Part shown: in pieces, positions 1 through 8,425 of the stretch | Layout of the letters: each line of letters begins with the position of its first letter | How positions within the stretch are numbered: position 1 is the stretch's first letter | Assembly: GCF_001815935.1 (NCBI RefSeq) | Contig: NZ_KV823433.1 | Coordinates: forward strand, 1-64,000 | DNA from: Corynebacterium sp. HMSC04H06 | GTDB taxonomy: Bacteria; Actinomycetota; Actinomycetes; Mycobacteriales; Mycobacteriaceae | DNA: 64,000 bases | Direction: 5' to 3' | Notes under the pieces: generated by a model | What the model saw: the letters and a program-made list of their open reading frames with translations, nothing else | Told to the model about the DNA's origin: nothing | Databases searched by the model: none | Program-made: the position numbers and the translations under genes

Positions 1-46
1 CACTCCGTAGCGCCTACTCGGCGTGCCTAATCGGCGTGCGTTTAGG

Positions 47-1276
47 CTAGTTCAGCGGGTTTAGCCCTGCGCCGAACCACCAGATGGCCCCTAGGGCGAC
101 CAAGCCCAGAAGGATGAAGACCCACGAGGACGCCAGCGGACGACGCGCCCACGAGCGGCCGAAGTCCAGCGAAATAACGCCCGGGCCGGTGAACTGGACA
201 CCCAGAGCGATAACGAACAACACGACCGACAGCCACACCGATTCCGGCCAGTTAAAGACGTTGATCCCGGCCCCAGAGACAGCGAGGGCGTGCAGAGCGG
301 TAAAGCCGGTGACGACGGTCGCGAGCATCGCGGCGACCGGCGTCAACAGACCCAAAACCAGGAAGGCTCCAGCGACCAACTGCGCGACTGGGACGCCAAC
401 GCCCAGTATGTCGGCCCACGGGTAGCCGGCGAACTGCTCGGTGACCTCGCTCAGGCCGGCGGAATCGCCCAGCTGCAGCAGCGGGCGCAGGCCCGCCAGG
501 ATGAGGTAGACACCCAAGCCGAGGCGGACCAGCAGCAGGCCGAAGTCGATGGTGCCGCGCTTGGCAGAGGCGGCGGTTTCGGAAGCCTCGGGGGCCTCAG
601 CCGCGTCGGGAGCATAGGAGGCATCGGTGGTGCCGGCGTAGAGGGACTGGCCGTCGGCATCGTACTGCTCGCTGGCCGGGACCTGGGAGGTCGCGGCGTA
701 GTCCGGCCCATTCGGATCCAGCGCCATGGTCTCCTGCGGCGCGGCGGCCGGTTGGTACCGGGTGGCGGGCTCGTCGGCGCGACGCTCGGCGAAGTCGCGA
801 TCGGCATAGGCCTCAGACTCGCTGGAGTCGCGGGAGTCGCGAGGATCGCGTGCCCCGCGGTCGAGCTGGACGGTCGGGTCCGCCGCGGAAGCCGGCGCGG
901 CGGCCGGCGCACCGGAGGCGCTAAAGGCGGTGGTCTCGGCCTCGTTGCCTGCCGCCGAGACTCCGGCGGCGTCCTCTGCCTCCGGCTCGGCGGCGGCAGC
1001 GCGCGGCTCAATGTTCTGCGGCTGGGCGCGGCCGGCGCGCTCGAAGAGGGAGCTTCGCTTCGGCGCGGGCTTGCTTGGGGCGCCGGCCCGGGCGGACTCG
1101 GCCGTCTCGCCCGGCTTGGCGGCCTGGCCGAACTCGGTGGTCTCCGGGGCATCGTCGCGCTTTAGGGGACGCGCGGTGCCCTGGCCGGAAGACTGGGAGG
1201 GCCCAGTGTAGGTAGGAACGTCGTCAAAGTCATCGCCTAGGTCACGGGCGTTATCTGGCTTGTTGTTCTGGGTCAT
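47..1276 (-). CDS. DoxX family membrane protein with long disordered N-terminus
   Basis: A 409-residue protein in two parts. Residues 1 to about 240 are low complexity, rich in Ala, Glu, Pro, Ser and Asp, and look unstructured. From about residue 245 there are four to five hydrophobic helices with the small-residue pattern of DoxX/SURF4-like proteins, starting near the residues LLVRLGLGVYLILAG. DoxX-family proteins are small membrane proteins, sometimes linked to redox or thiol stress complexes; the substrate here is unknown. The ATG at 1276 is preferred over an in-frame codon 87 bases upstream because the protein then begins MTQNN directly after a weak AGG and the extra residues look non-coding. 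It is divergent from the glutathionyl-reductase-like gene. Confidence 0.8.
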   Translation of the reverse strand: MTQNNKPDNARDLGDDFDDVPTYTGPSQSSGQGTARPLKRDDAPETTEFGQAAKPGETAESARAGAPSKPAPKRSSLFERAGRAQPQNIEPRAAAAEPEAEDAAGVSAAGNEAETTAFSASGAPAAAPASAADPTVQLDRGARDPRDSRDSSESEAYADRDFAERRADEPATRYQPAAAPQETMALDPNGPDYAATSQVPASEQYDADGQSLYAGTTDASYAPDAAEAPEASETAASAKRGTIDFGLLLVRLGLGVYLILAGLRPLLQLGDSAGLSEVTEQFAGYPWADILGVGVPVAQLVAGAFLVLGLLTPVAAMLATVVTGFTALHALAVSGAGINVFNWPESVWLSVVLFVIALGVQFTGPGVISLDFGRSWARRPLASSWVFILLGLVALGAIWWFGAGLNPLN

Positions 1277-1368
1277 ACCTGCCAACTTAGGCCAGCTGAG
1301 CGTCTGCGCGAACCACCGCCCTCGGCGCGCCGCGACATCGTGTGCAAATCGAGACCCTCCCACCTTTG

Positions 1369-1395
1369 TTGACGCGTCACGCTTTTGGGTACACT
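1369..1395 (+). promoter_or_regulatory. Putative promoter of the ECM4-like gene
   Basis: TTGACG at 1369-1374 and TACACT at 1390-1395 are separated by 15 bases, slightly short for sigma-70-type spacing. A strong AGGAGGA Shine-Dalgarno follows at 1416-1422, four bases before the ATG, so this gene has a normal leader, unlike many others in the window. Confidence 0.45.
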
Positions 1396-1425
1396 AGGGT
1401 CATTAGCCAAGACCTAGGAGGAACC

Positions 1426-2511
1426 ATGACCGACAAGGACCAAGACTGGGCCGGCGACCCGCACAACGCCTCCCCGGACGGCGAATTCGTCCGCGACACC
1501 AACTACATCACCGACCGCTTTGTCGCCGGACTCACCGAGCGCCACAACAACAACGACGACGGCACCGTCAGCTGGCCAATGGCCGCCGACCACTACCGGC
1601 TCATCGCCGCCCGCGCCTGCCCCTGGGCGCACCGCTCCGTCATCACCCGCCGCCTGATGGGCCTGGAGGACACCCTTTCGCTGGGACTGGCCGGCCCAAC
1701 CCACGACGTGCGTTCCTGGACCTTCGACCTGGATCCCGACGGCGTCGACCCGGTCCTGCGCATCCCCCGCCTGCAGGACGCCTACTTCGCCCGCTTCCCC
1801 GATTACCCGCGCGGGATCACGGTGCCGGCCATCGTGGAGGTGGCCAGTGGTAAGGTCGTGACGAACGACTACGACTCCATCGTGCGCGACTTCATCACCG
1901 AGTGGACCGACTACCACCGCGCCGGCGCCCCTAACCTCTACCCCGCCGCGCACGCCGCCGAAATCGACGAGCTCAACGATTACATCTTCCGCAACATCAA
2001 CAACGGCGTCTACCGCTGCGGTTTCGCCGGCAGCCAGGAGGCCTACGAAAAGGCCTATGCGGATCTCTGGGAGGCCCTCGACTGGGTCGAAGAGCGCCTG
2101 GGCCAGCAGCGCTACCTTGTCGGCGAGCACGTCACCGAGACCGATATCCGCCTCTTCGTCACGCTTGTGCGCTTCGATCCGGTCTACTACTCCCACTTCA
2201 AGTGTTCCCGTCACAAGACCTCCGAACTGCCGAACATCCGGGGCTACCTGCAGGAGCTCTTCCAAATCCCGGGCTTCGGCGACACCACCGACTTCACCGA
2301 AATCAAGCAGCACTATTTCATCGTGCACAAGGAAGTAAACCCCACCCAGGTCGTCCCGGTCGGCCCGGACATGTCCTGGCTGGCCCAGCCGCACGACCGC
2401 GACCGCTTCGGCGGCAGCCCGTTCGCCGAGGGCACCACGCTGCCCGGCGCCCTTCCGAAGGGCGAGGAGCTCAAGAACCCGGAGCCCTTCCAGGAAGAGC
2501 TCTTCGGCTAA
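1426..2511 (+). CDS. ECM4/YqjG-type glutathionyl-hydroquinone reductase homologue
   Basis: A 361-residue cytosolic protein of the Xi-class glutathione transferase family. The N-terminal thioredoxin fold carries the catalytic signature CPWAHR with Cys65, followed by the ...VPAIVEV and NDYDSIVRDF elements and a C-terminal all-helical GST domain (about residues 165-320). Family members reduce glutathionylated hydroquinones. Corynebacteria make mycothiol rather than glutathione, so the physiological thiol is probably mycothiol; that is inference. The start is fixed by AGGAGGA four bases upstream. It is convergent with lysG, with only six bases between the stop codons, as I recall for the lysG neighbourhood of C. 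glutamicum. Confidence 0.88.
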   Translation: MTDKDQDWAGDPHNASPDGEFVRDTNYITDRFVAGLTERHNNNDDGTVSWPMAADHYRLIAARACPWAHRSVITRRLMGLEDTLSLGLAGPTHDVRSWTFDLDPDGVDPVLRIPRLQDAYFARFPDYPRGITVPAIVEVASGKVVTNDYDSIVRDFITEWTDYHRAGAPNLYPAAHAAEIDELNDYIFRNINNGVYRCGFAGSQEAYEKAYADLWEALDWVEERLGQQRYLVGEHVTETDIRLFVTLVRFDPVYYSHFKCSRHKTSELPNIRGYLQELFQIPGFGDTTDFTEIKQHYFIVHKEVNPTQVVPVGPDMSWLAQPHDRDRFGGSPFAEGTTLPGALPKGEELKNPEPFQEELFG

Positions 2512-2517
2512 GCCGCG

Positions 2518-3393
2518 CTAGGCGACTAGCCCCTCCCCGGCGGCGCGCACGACGGAGTCCGTAAGCTCCTCAAGCACCTCGGATTCAAGCCGCCAGCGCT
2601 GCCAGTACAGATCGACGTCCAGCGGGTCGCCGTCGAGCTGGACCACCTGCCCGCTGTCGAACAGCGGCCGCGCCTGGGCCTCGGCCACCAGACCCCAGCC
2701 CAGGCCCGCGCGGACGGCCTCGACGTAACCCTCCGCCGATGGAATCTCCGAGATATTGGCCCGGATAACATGCGAGTCGATGAAGCGCTCCTGCATAGCG
2801 TCGTCGAGCACCTGGTCGTGTGGGCCGTACATCACCACCGGCATCTGCGTCCACGACATGCCCTCCGCCGTCCGATGCCGCCGCGCCAGCCCCGGCGCCG
2901 CCACCGCCACCAGCCTCTGCTTGCCCAGGTACGTCGACTCGCAGCCGCTGACCGGCAGCTCCTCGCGGGTTACCGCGCCGAGGACGTCGCCGCGCCTCAG
3001 CATCGCCAGCGTGCGGGCCTCGTCCTCGATAAGCAGGCGCAACGATGCCTTGCCCCCGTCAGCCACGTCCTCCAGCACTGGGCGGAACCAGGTCGCCAGG
3101 GAGTCGGCATTGACGGCCACGGACAGGGGCACGCGCGCCAGCCGTTTTTGCAGGCGGGCGTTGGTCTCGGCCTGGACGAGGGCCATGCGGCGGGCAGCTT
3201 GGACGAGGACTTCGCCGGCATCGGTAGCCATCACGGGAGTCGAGCGGCGCAGCAGGACGCGGCCAGTGCTGGTCTCCAGGGCCTTGACGCGCTGGCTGAC
3301 GGCGGAGGGTGATACCCCTAACACTCGGGCGGCGCCGTCGAAGCTGCCTTCGTCCACAATTGCCAGCATGGTTTCCAGATGAAGCGGGTTCAT
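2518..3393 (-). CDS. lysG: LysR-type regulator of lysine export
   Basis: A 291-residue LysR-family activator. The first 60 residues form the winged helix-turn-helix (SFDGAARVLGVSPSAVSQRV), followed by a periplasmic-binding-protein-like effector domain. The sequence resembles C. glutamicum LysG closely, including the GDVLGAVTRE and YWQRWRLES segments, and the gene is divergent from lysE as in that species. LysG senses L-lysine, L-arginine or L-histidine and switches on lysE. Translation starts at the ATG at 3393; the upstream region is short and A+T-rich and must carry both promoters. It could also be named ArgP/IciA, but the lysE neighbour makes LysG the better name. Confidence 0.93.
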   Translation of the reverse strand: MNPLHLETMLAIVDEGSFDGAARVLGVSPSAVSQRVKALETSTGRVLLRRSTPVMATDAGEVLVQAARRMALVQAETNARLQKRLARVPLSVAVNADSLATWFRPVLEDVADGGKASLRLLIEDEARTLAMLRRGDVLGAVTREELPVSGCESTYLGKQRLVAVAAPGLARRHRTAEGMSWTQMPVVMYGPHDQVLDDAMQERFIDSHVIRANISEIPSAEGYVEAVRAGLGWGLVAEAQARPLFDSGQVVQLDGDPLDVDLYWQRWRLESEVLEELTDSVVRAAGEGLVA

Positions 3394-3462
3394 GAAGCAT
3401 AGCTTAACTAGATTTAGTCTGATTAACTAGACTTCACTTGTTCCCGGCGGCACACTAGAGGT
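3394..3462. promoter_or_regulatory. lysG-lysE divergent control region
   Basis: This 69-base A+T-rich gap separates the two start codons. TTAACTAGA occurs twice in the same orientation, at 3404-3412 and 3423-3431, exactly 19 bases apart. The CTAG ends of the two copies also frame a partly inverted repeat of the T-N11-A type expected for a LysR-family operator. CACACT at 3451-3456 is a candidate lysE -10 element six bases before its ATG. Binding by LysG is inferred from the family. Confidence 0.6.
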
Positions 3463-4173
3463 ATGTCGATCATCGTAGCTGGTTTCGCCCTGGGTATCTC
3501 CCTCATCGTCGCCATCGGACCCCAGAATGCCCTCCTGCTGAAACAGGGCATCCGCCGCCACGCTATCGGCGTGGTGATCGCTATCTGCGCGGCCAGCGAC
3601 ATCATCTTGATCCTCGGCGGCACCGCCGGCGTCGGCTACTTGGTCGACCGCTTCCCCTGGGCGCTGACCATCCTCAAGTACGCGGGCGCGGCCTACCTGG
3701 CCTATTTCACGTTCCTGTGCTTCCGCGACGCCCTCACCCCCGACGGCAAGGCCCTGGACGCCGGCGCGACGCCCAACAAGACCGAGGAGATCGAATCTTT
3801 CGGCCAGTCCCCCGATTCCCGCGCCGGCGTGGCCACCGTGGCGACGAAGACCCGCCGCGTCATCCGCCGCAAGATGCAAGAAAAGACCTGGCTCAAGCCC
3901 GCTCTGGCCGCCGTAGCCATCTGCTGGCTCAACCCGGCCGCCTACGTCGACGTGCTGGTCATGCTGGGCGGGGTGGCCAACCAATACGGCCCCGACGACC
4001 GTTGGCTCTTCGCCGCCGGCGCCATCTGCGCCAGCCTGGTCTGGTTCCCCACCATCGGCTACGGCGCAGCCAAGTTCTCCGACGTACTGGCGCAGCCGAA
4101 GGTCTGGCGGGTTATTAACTTCGCCATCGGTTGCATCATGATTGGCCTGACCATCAAGCTCCTGATGCACTAA
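3463..4173 (+). CDS. lysE: L-lysine/L-arginine exporter
   Basis: A 236-residue inner-membrane translocator, the same length as C. glutamicum LysE. The N-terminus has the family hallmark AIGPQNALLLKQG (about residues 17-29). Hydrophobic helices flank a central polar loop (about 90-145), and two or three more helices follow, including the conserved AICWLNPAAYVDV. The protein drives export of excess lysine and arginine using the proton motive force, guarding against toxic build-up during peptide uptake. The divergent lysG neighbour predicts induction by basic amino acids. It is convergent with the ykvI-like gene, with a strong inverted repeat in between. Confidence 0.95.
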   Translation: MSIIVAGFALGISLIVAIGPQNALLLKQGIRRHAIGVVIAICAASDIILILGGTAGVGYLVDRFPWALTILKYAGAAYLAYFTFLCFRDALTPDGKALDAGATPNKTEEIESFGQSPDSRAGVATVATKTRRVIRRKMQEKTWLKPALAAVAICWLNPAAYVDVLVMLGGVANQYGPDDRWLFAAGAICASLVWFPTIGYGAAKFSDVLAQPKVWRVINFAIGCIMIGLTIKLLMH

Positions 4174-4205
4174 AAGCCCCGCCGGAGAGTACGTCCCCGC
4201 GGGGC
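4174..4205 (-). terminator. Intrinsic terminator of the ykvI-like gene
   Basis: GCCCCGC at 4176-4182 pairs with GCGGGGC at 4199-4205 (seven G/C pairs, 16-base loop). On the minus strand the stem is followed by TTTT, the U-tract expected for termination of the gene ending at 4221. It lies immediately after the lysE stop and may also slow plus-strand transcripts. Confidence 0.65.
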
Positions 4206-4220
4206 CAATAGGTCATCTAG

Positions 4221-5663
4221 CTAGTTCTTCTGCTCGCTAGCAGAAGCGTCGGTGCCGGTGGTCTCGACATCGTCGGCCTCGGGGTCTCCGGAGGCGCCGG
4301 TTTCCTCGATCCACTGCTTGATTTCTTCCTCGGAGCGGCCTTCCTCAACGTTGTCGCGCTCGGTGTAGTAGCTGACGTCGTTGCGGTTTTCGTCGTAGTC
4401 CTTGAGGTCGAAGTCGACTTCCTCGTCGCTGGCGAGGTCGCTCGTGACCTCCTCGACGATGTCGTTGTAGAGTTCCTCGCGCTCCAGGTTGGAGTCGACC
4501 AGCTGCTGGCCGATCTCGTCGTCGTAGCGCGCGGCGTCGTAGGCCTTGTCCGGGTGCAGCTTCAGGTGCAGCAGGGCGCGGATGCGCTCGCGGCGCACGC
4601 CCTCGTCCTTGATCTGGGACTGGCTGCGGAACCAGGCGAAGACCAGGATGGCCACCATGACGATGCCCATGTAGCCGATGACCGGGTAGACGTAGTTCAT
4701 CAGGGTCTTGAAGCCGGCAAACGAGACCGCGAAGCCGGCCAGGCAGCCCGCGACGAAGATGACGCGGTAGCGGCCCTCATGACCCGCGGACAGGCGCTTG
4801 CCCAGCGCGTAGAACATGCCGATGGCGGTGTTGAAAATCATCAGGTAGATGATGACGGCCATGATGCCGCCCAGCACGGAGCCCATCTCGTCGACAAGCA
4901 TGAGCATCGGGATGTCGGAGTCGCCGATCTTGTCGGCGTTCATCAGCAGGGAGAAGCCCGCCATGCCCATCATGATGAAGTAGATGACGCCGCCGATGAT
5001 GCCGCCCATGCCGGCCTCGCGCGGGTTGATGTTGTCGCCTCCGATAACCAGGGACATGGACACGGCCAGCATCAGGGCCAGGCCGTTGTAGTTGAGGGCG
5101 GAGACCAGCCAGTTGCCGATGGGCGAATCGATCTGGCCGGAGTGTTCCATGGCCAAGCTGACGTTATCAGGCATGTTAAACAGCGTGTAGATGAAAACCA
5201 AGATGACCGCGATGATGATGGTCGGGGTCAGCGCGCCGATGACCTTGGAGACCTTGTCGACGTCCAACATGCCGCAGACCAGCACGAGGACAAGCATCAG
5301 CAGGGAGCCGACCCAGGCCGGCCACCCGAACTGCTGCTCCATGTTAGAACCGGCGCCGGCGAGCATCACGAAGCCGACGGCGAACAGCGTGATGACCACG
5401 GCGATGTCCAGCAGCTTGGAGACGATCGGGTGGGTCACGCGGCGGAAGACGGTGTTGTGCTCCGCGGCGTGGAAGTAGCTACCCAGCTGCAAGAAGACGG
5501 TGCCGGCCAGCGTCATGATGATGCCGGCGACGATGATGCCCCACACGCCGTTGGCGCCGAAGGAGGTGAAGTATTGCACGACCTCCTGGCCCGTCGCGAA
5601 GCCGGCGCCAACCAACAGGCCGACGAACGCCAAGGCGATGCTCATTGATTTGGTAATAGACAC
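4221..5663 (-). CDS. YkvI family membrane transporter
   Basis: A 480-residue integral membrane protein of the APC-superfamily YkvI group. The first helix carries GLLVGAGFATGQE (about residues 15-27), typical of sodium or proton symporters with an unwound TM1, and about ten further helices follow to residue 350. The last 125 residues are a hydrophilic, acidic tail with no recognised domain. The substrate is unknown; family members are proposed amino-acid or osmolyte carriers. The GTG at 5663 is chosen because AGGAAA sits directly upstream; a TTG eight codons earlier has no ribosome site. The gene is monocistronic, with a long leader. Confidence 0.82.
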   Translation of the reverse strand: MSITKSMSIALAFVGLLVGAGFATGQEVVQYFTSFGANGVWGIIVAGIIMTLAGTVFLQLGSYFHAAEHNTVFRRVTHPIVSKLLDIAVVITLFAVGFVMLAGAGSNMEQQFGWPAWVGSLLMLVLVLVCGMLDVDKVSKVIGALTPTIIIAVILVFIYTLFNMPDNVSLAMEHSGQIDSPIGNWLVSALNYNGLALMLAVSMSLVIGGDNINPREAGMGGIIGGVIYFIMMGMAGFSLLMNADKIGDSDIPMLMLVDEMGSVLGGIMAVIIYLMIFNTAIGMFYALGKRLSAGHEGRYRVIFVAGCLAGFAVSFAGFKTLMNYVYPVIGYMGIVMVAILVFAWFRSQSQIKDEGVRRERIRALLHLKLHPDKAYDAARYDDEIGQQLVDSNLEREELYNDIVEEVTSDLASDEEVDFDLKDYDENRNDVSYYTERDNVEEGRSEEEIKQWIEETGASGDPEADDVETTGTDASASEQKN

Positions 5664-5719
5664 AACTTTCCTAGTTCTACTAGACAATGATCAAGTCTCA
5701 AGCGCGCACCGTCGGCTAG

Positions 5720-5746
5720 GGGCCCGGCCGAAAAGCCGGCGGGCCC
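5720..5746 (-). other. G+C-rich hairpin in the ykvI leader
   Basis: In the minus-strand transcript GGGCCCG-CCG pairs with CGG-C-CGGGCCC around a six-base GCTTTT loop, ten pairs with one bulged C. It sits about 57 bases before the GTG start. With no U-tract after it, it is more likely an RNA structure that affects translation or stability than a terminator. Confidence 0.45.
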
Positions 5747-5950
5747 GGCCAGCCTGTTCCCACCGCGGACCGAGGGAGCAAGCATGCAACTCAACCTCTG
5801 GCGCAGCGAAGTGGCGCGCGCTGTCGATTAAAAAGCATAACGCACCAGCACCAAACACCCCGTGTGCGGTGGCACCAGTTCACCCCTACCTGTGAGGAAC
5901 CTAACTTTTAGCAGGACCTTTCGGCAGGAAAGGTCGCCAAATACTCCACA

Positions 5951-5986
5951 GACCCGCGGATACCATTTTGATAACATCCGCGGGTC
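5951..5986 (-). terminator. Inverted repeat after gatB
   Basis: GACCCGCGGAT (5951-5961) is perfectly complementary to ATCCGCGGGTC (5976-5986), an 11-pair stem with a 14-base loop, 20 bases beyond the gatB stop on the minus strand. There is no U-tract, so termination is likely but not certain. Confidence 0.55.
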
Positions 5987-6006
5987 CTGGCAGACCGCTG
6001 TGCGGT

Positions 6007-7512
6007 CTAGTTGAGCTTTTCCGCAATCAACTTGTTGACCTGGCCTGGGTCGGCCTTGCCCTGCGTGGCCTTCATGACCGCGCCCACGATGGCGCCGGTG
6101 ACCTTCTTGTTGCCGGCGCGGTACTTCTCCACGATGTCCGGGTTGGCTGCCAGGGCGTCGTCGACGGCCTTCTCGATGGCGCCGTCGTCGCGGACGACCT
6201 CGAGGCCGCGCGCGGCGACGACCTCGTCGACGTCACCCTCGCCGGCCAGCACGCCGTCGACGGCCTGGCGGGCCAGCTTGGTGGTCAGCTTACCCTCGGC
6301 CACCAGGGCGCACACGCGGGCGACCTGCTGCGGGGTAATCGACAGCTCGGCCAGCGCCAGGCCGGCCTCGTTGGCCTTGCCGGAGAGGTAGGCGACCCAC
6401 CAGGAGCGGGCATCGGAAGCCGGGGCGCCGGCCTCGACGGTGTCCACGATGAGATCAAGGGCGCCGGCGTTGACCAGGTCGCGCATCTCCTCGTCCGTCA
6501 GGCCCCACTCCTTCTGGATGCGGGCGCGGCGGACCCACGGCAGCTCCGGCAGCGTGGCGCGGATTTCCTCGACCCATTCGCGCGGGGCGATGACCGGCGG
6601 CAGGTCCGGGTCGTTGAAGTAGCGGTAGTCCTCGGCGGTCTCCTTTGGGCGGCCCTTGGAGGTGGTTCCGTCGGCCTCCTGGTAGTGGCGGGTCTCCTGG
6701 ACGATCTCGCCCCCGTCCTCAATGACCTGGGCCTGGCGTTGCATCTCGAAACGCACGGCCTGCTCGACGGACTTCAGGGAGTTGATGTTCTTGGTCTCGG
6801 TGCGGGTGCCGAACTCCTCCTGGCCGATGGGGCGCAGGGACAGGTTGGAGTCCACGCGCATGGAGCCCTGGTCCATGCGGGCATCGGAAACCCCCAGGGC
6901 GGCCACCAGGTCGCGCAGGGCGGAGACGTAGGCCTTGGCGACCTCGGGGGCGCGCTCACCGGCGCCGATGATCGGCTTGGTGACGATCTCAATCAGCGGG
7001 ATGCCCGCGCGGTTGCAGTCCACCAGGGACTTCGTCGCGCCGTGGATGCGGCCGTCGGCGCCGCCCAGGTGGGTCAGCTTGCCGGTGTCTTCCTCCATGT
7101 GGGCGCGCTCGATCTCCACGCGCCACTCGGTGCCGTCCTCCAGCTGGACGTCCAGGTAGCCGTCGTAAGCGATGGGCTCGTCGTACTGGGAGATCTGGTA
7201 GTTCTTCGGCTGGTCCGGGTAGAAGTAGTTCTTCCGGGCGAACCGGGAGGACTCCGCGATGGAGCAGTTCAGCGCCAGCCCAATCTTGATGGCCCACTCC
7301 ACGCCCTTGGCGTTAACGACCGGCAGCGCGCCCGGCAGCCCCAGGGACACCGGGTCCACGTTGCTGTTCGGGGCGGCGCTGAAATTGGTGGCCGAGGTGG
7401 AAAACATCTTGGTTTCGGTATCCAACTCGACATGCACTTCCATGCCCATGACGGGTTCAAACTTTTCCAAGACCTCATCGAAGTCCATCAGGTCATACAT
7501 CGCAGCAGTCAT
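6007..7512 (-). CDS. gatB: Asp-tRNA(Asn)/Glu-tRNA(Gln) amidotransferase subunit B
   Basis: A 501-residue GatB, full length. The N-terminal kinase/amidotransferase core starts [17 protein letters not shown] and contains [20 protein letters not shown]; the C-terminal GatB/YqeY helical domain ends in [20 protein letters not shown]. With GatA and GatC it converts misacylated Glu-tRNA(Gln) (and Asp-tRNA(Asn) where needed) using ammonia from glutamine. gatCA lie 7 kb away in the same orientation, so the complex is encoded at two loci here. In-frame ATGs at 7521, 7512 and 7500 are all possible; 7512 is chosen by resemblance to relatives, with little ribosome-site support. Confidence 0.95.
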   Translation of the reverse strand: MTAAMYDLMDFDEVLEKFEPVMGMEVHVELDTETKMFSTSATNFSAAPNSNVDPVSLGLPGALPVVNAKGVEWAIKIGLALNCSIAESSRFARKNYFYPDQPKNYQISQYDEPIAYDGYLDVQLEDGTEWRVEIERAHMEEDTGKLTHLGGADGRIHGATKSLVDCNRAGIPLIEIVTKPIIGAGERAPEVAKAYVSALRDLVAALGVSDARMDQGSMRVDSNLSLRPIGQEEFGTRTETKNINSLKSVEQAVRFEMQRQAQVIEDGGEIVQETRHYQEADGTTSKGRPKETAEDYRYFNDPDLPPVIAPREWVEEIRATLPELPWVRRARIQKEWGLTDEEMRDLVNAGALDLIVDTVEAGAPASDARSWWVAYLSGKANEAGLALAELSITPQQVARVCALVAEGKLTTKLARQAVDGVLAGEGDVDEVVAARGLEVVRDDGAIEKAVDDALAANPDIVEKYRAGNKKVTGAIVGAVMKATQGKADPGQVNKLIAEKLN

Positions 7513-7565
7513 GCGTGCCATCTTAGTACGTTATTTTTCTTCGCCGGCAACTGGTCTTTTTTGCC

Positions 7566-7578
7566 TATGCTGGGGCGC
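7566..7578 (+). promoter_or_regulatory. -10 element of a leaderless gene (DUF4261-like)
   Basis: TATGCT at 7566-7571 ends seven bases before the ATG at 7579. This is the spacing at which transcription would start on the start codon itself. No Shine-Dalgarno is present. Confidence 0.5.
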
Positions 7579-8370
7579 ATGGATACCCCGAATAGCGTCG
7601 CCGCCGACCTTGTCAACGCCCCGTTGGTCAACGTCGTCTATTGCCGCACCTTACCCACCGAGAAAGAATTAGCCGCTGCCGTGTGCGACACCTTCGGCGA
7701 TCAGCTCAGCCCGCTGAAACGCGGCCCCTCGGCGGAGCTGCAGGTGGCCCAGGCCCGCGACTGCACCATTTCCTTCAAGCTTGTCGATGCCGCCCCGGAT
7801 CTCAGCGAGGTCGAGCCCCACCCGGAGCTCAACGACGGCTCGGTCGACGTGTCCAGCGCCGCCAGCTACCTGCTGGTCACGGTCTTCCCCGACAACGCCC
7901 ACCTAGAGCGCGGCACGAAGTACCGGGAGGACCGCCTGCGCCAGCTCTACATGCTGTCGGTGGCCACGCTGGCCGCGCTCAAGGCCCCGGGGGCACTGGC
8001 GGCCTTGGTGCCGCGGGCCGGGGTGACCATTAGCGCGCCGCGCTTTATCCAGCTAGCCGACAACGGCGAGCTGGTGATGACGGCCGCGGGCGTCTGGGTA
8101 CGCCCCTCCGAGGACGCCGACCACTGGTATGCCTACTCCATCGGGCTTATCCAGGCCGGACACCCGGAGGTCCAGATCCGGAACGCGCCTGGGGATCCCA
8201 ACAACTTTTACGCGGTGCTGCGCGGGCTTGTTTCCTATGTCCTAGACGGCAACACCGTCCGCGCGGGCGACTCCCTGACTATTGCCGAGGACCGGCCGGC
8301 CATCACCGTGGCCGAGGACAGCTGGGTGGTCGACCCGCAGCTGCCGGCGCTGCGCCTGGACGTCGCGTAG
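7579..8370 (+). CDS. DUF4261-like conserved protein
   Basis: A 263-residue soluble protein with no signal peptide. The C-terminal third (about 180-262), including NNFYAVLRGLVSYVL, GDSLTIAE and a final ITVAEDSW strand, matches my memory of the DUF4261 pattern; the N-terminal part is not recognised. Function is unknown. The ATG at 7579 is favoured by a TATGCT box at leaderless spacing; an ATG 12 bases upstream lies inside that box. It is divergent from gatB and convergent with pfkA. No partner gene suggests a role. Confidence 0.72.
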   Translation: MDTPNSVAADLVNAPLVNVVYCRTLPTEKELAAAVCDTFGDQLSPLKRGPSAELQVAQARDCTISFKLVDAAPDLSEVEPHPELNDGSVDVSSAASYLLVTVFPDNAHLERGTKYREDRLRQLYMLSVATLAALKAPGALAALVPRAGVTISAPRFIQLADNGELVMTAAGVWVRPSEDADHWYAYSIGLIQAGHPEVQIRNAPGDPNNFYAVLRGLVSYVLDGNTVRAGDSLTIAEDRPAITVAEDSWVVDPQLPALRLDVA

Positions 8371-8425
8371 GCGCTGCCCTGCCGCCGGCTTACCGACTGC
8401 CCCCGCGGGCACGGCCGGGGCCACG

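Larger units (their letters stand above)
5664..6006. promoter_or_regulatory. 343-base gap: leader of the ykvI-like gene and gatB 3' region
   Basis: No convincing gene. Reading the minus strand toward the ykvI-like gene, TATGCT (plus 5834-5839) is a possible -10 element and would give a leader of about 160 bases. The leader contains a G+C-rich bulged hairpin at 5720-5746. Two more inverted repeats lie nearer gatB: GACCTTTC/GAAAGGTC (5915-5922 and 5928-5935) and the gatB terminator candidate (5951-5986). The sequence does not match a riboswitch class that I can recognise. Confidence 0.5.

Noticed and set aside
38-56. Possible DtxR half site TTTAGGCTA
   Set aside because: Only one half matches, and it lies inside the 3' end of the DoxX gene with no promoter next to it.
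290-1165. Plus-strand open frame of 291 codons opposite the DoxX gene
   Set aside because: Gly/Arg-rich nonsense composition typical of antisense frames in high-GC DNA; the minus-strand frame has membrane helices and a recognisable family.
5855-5880. T-box-like GGTGGCACC sequence
   Set aside because: Only a short match, the following bases differ from the T-box core, and no plus-strand gene lies downstream to be regulated.
5968-8370. 800-codon plus-strand frame
   Set aside because: Its first two thirds are antisense to gatB; only the last 263 codons (from 7579) are a real gene.
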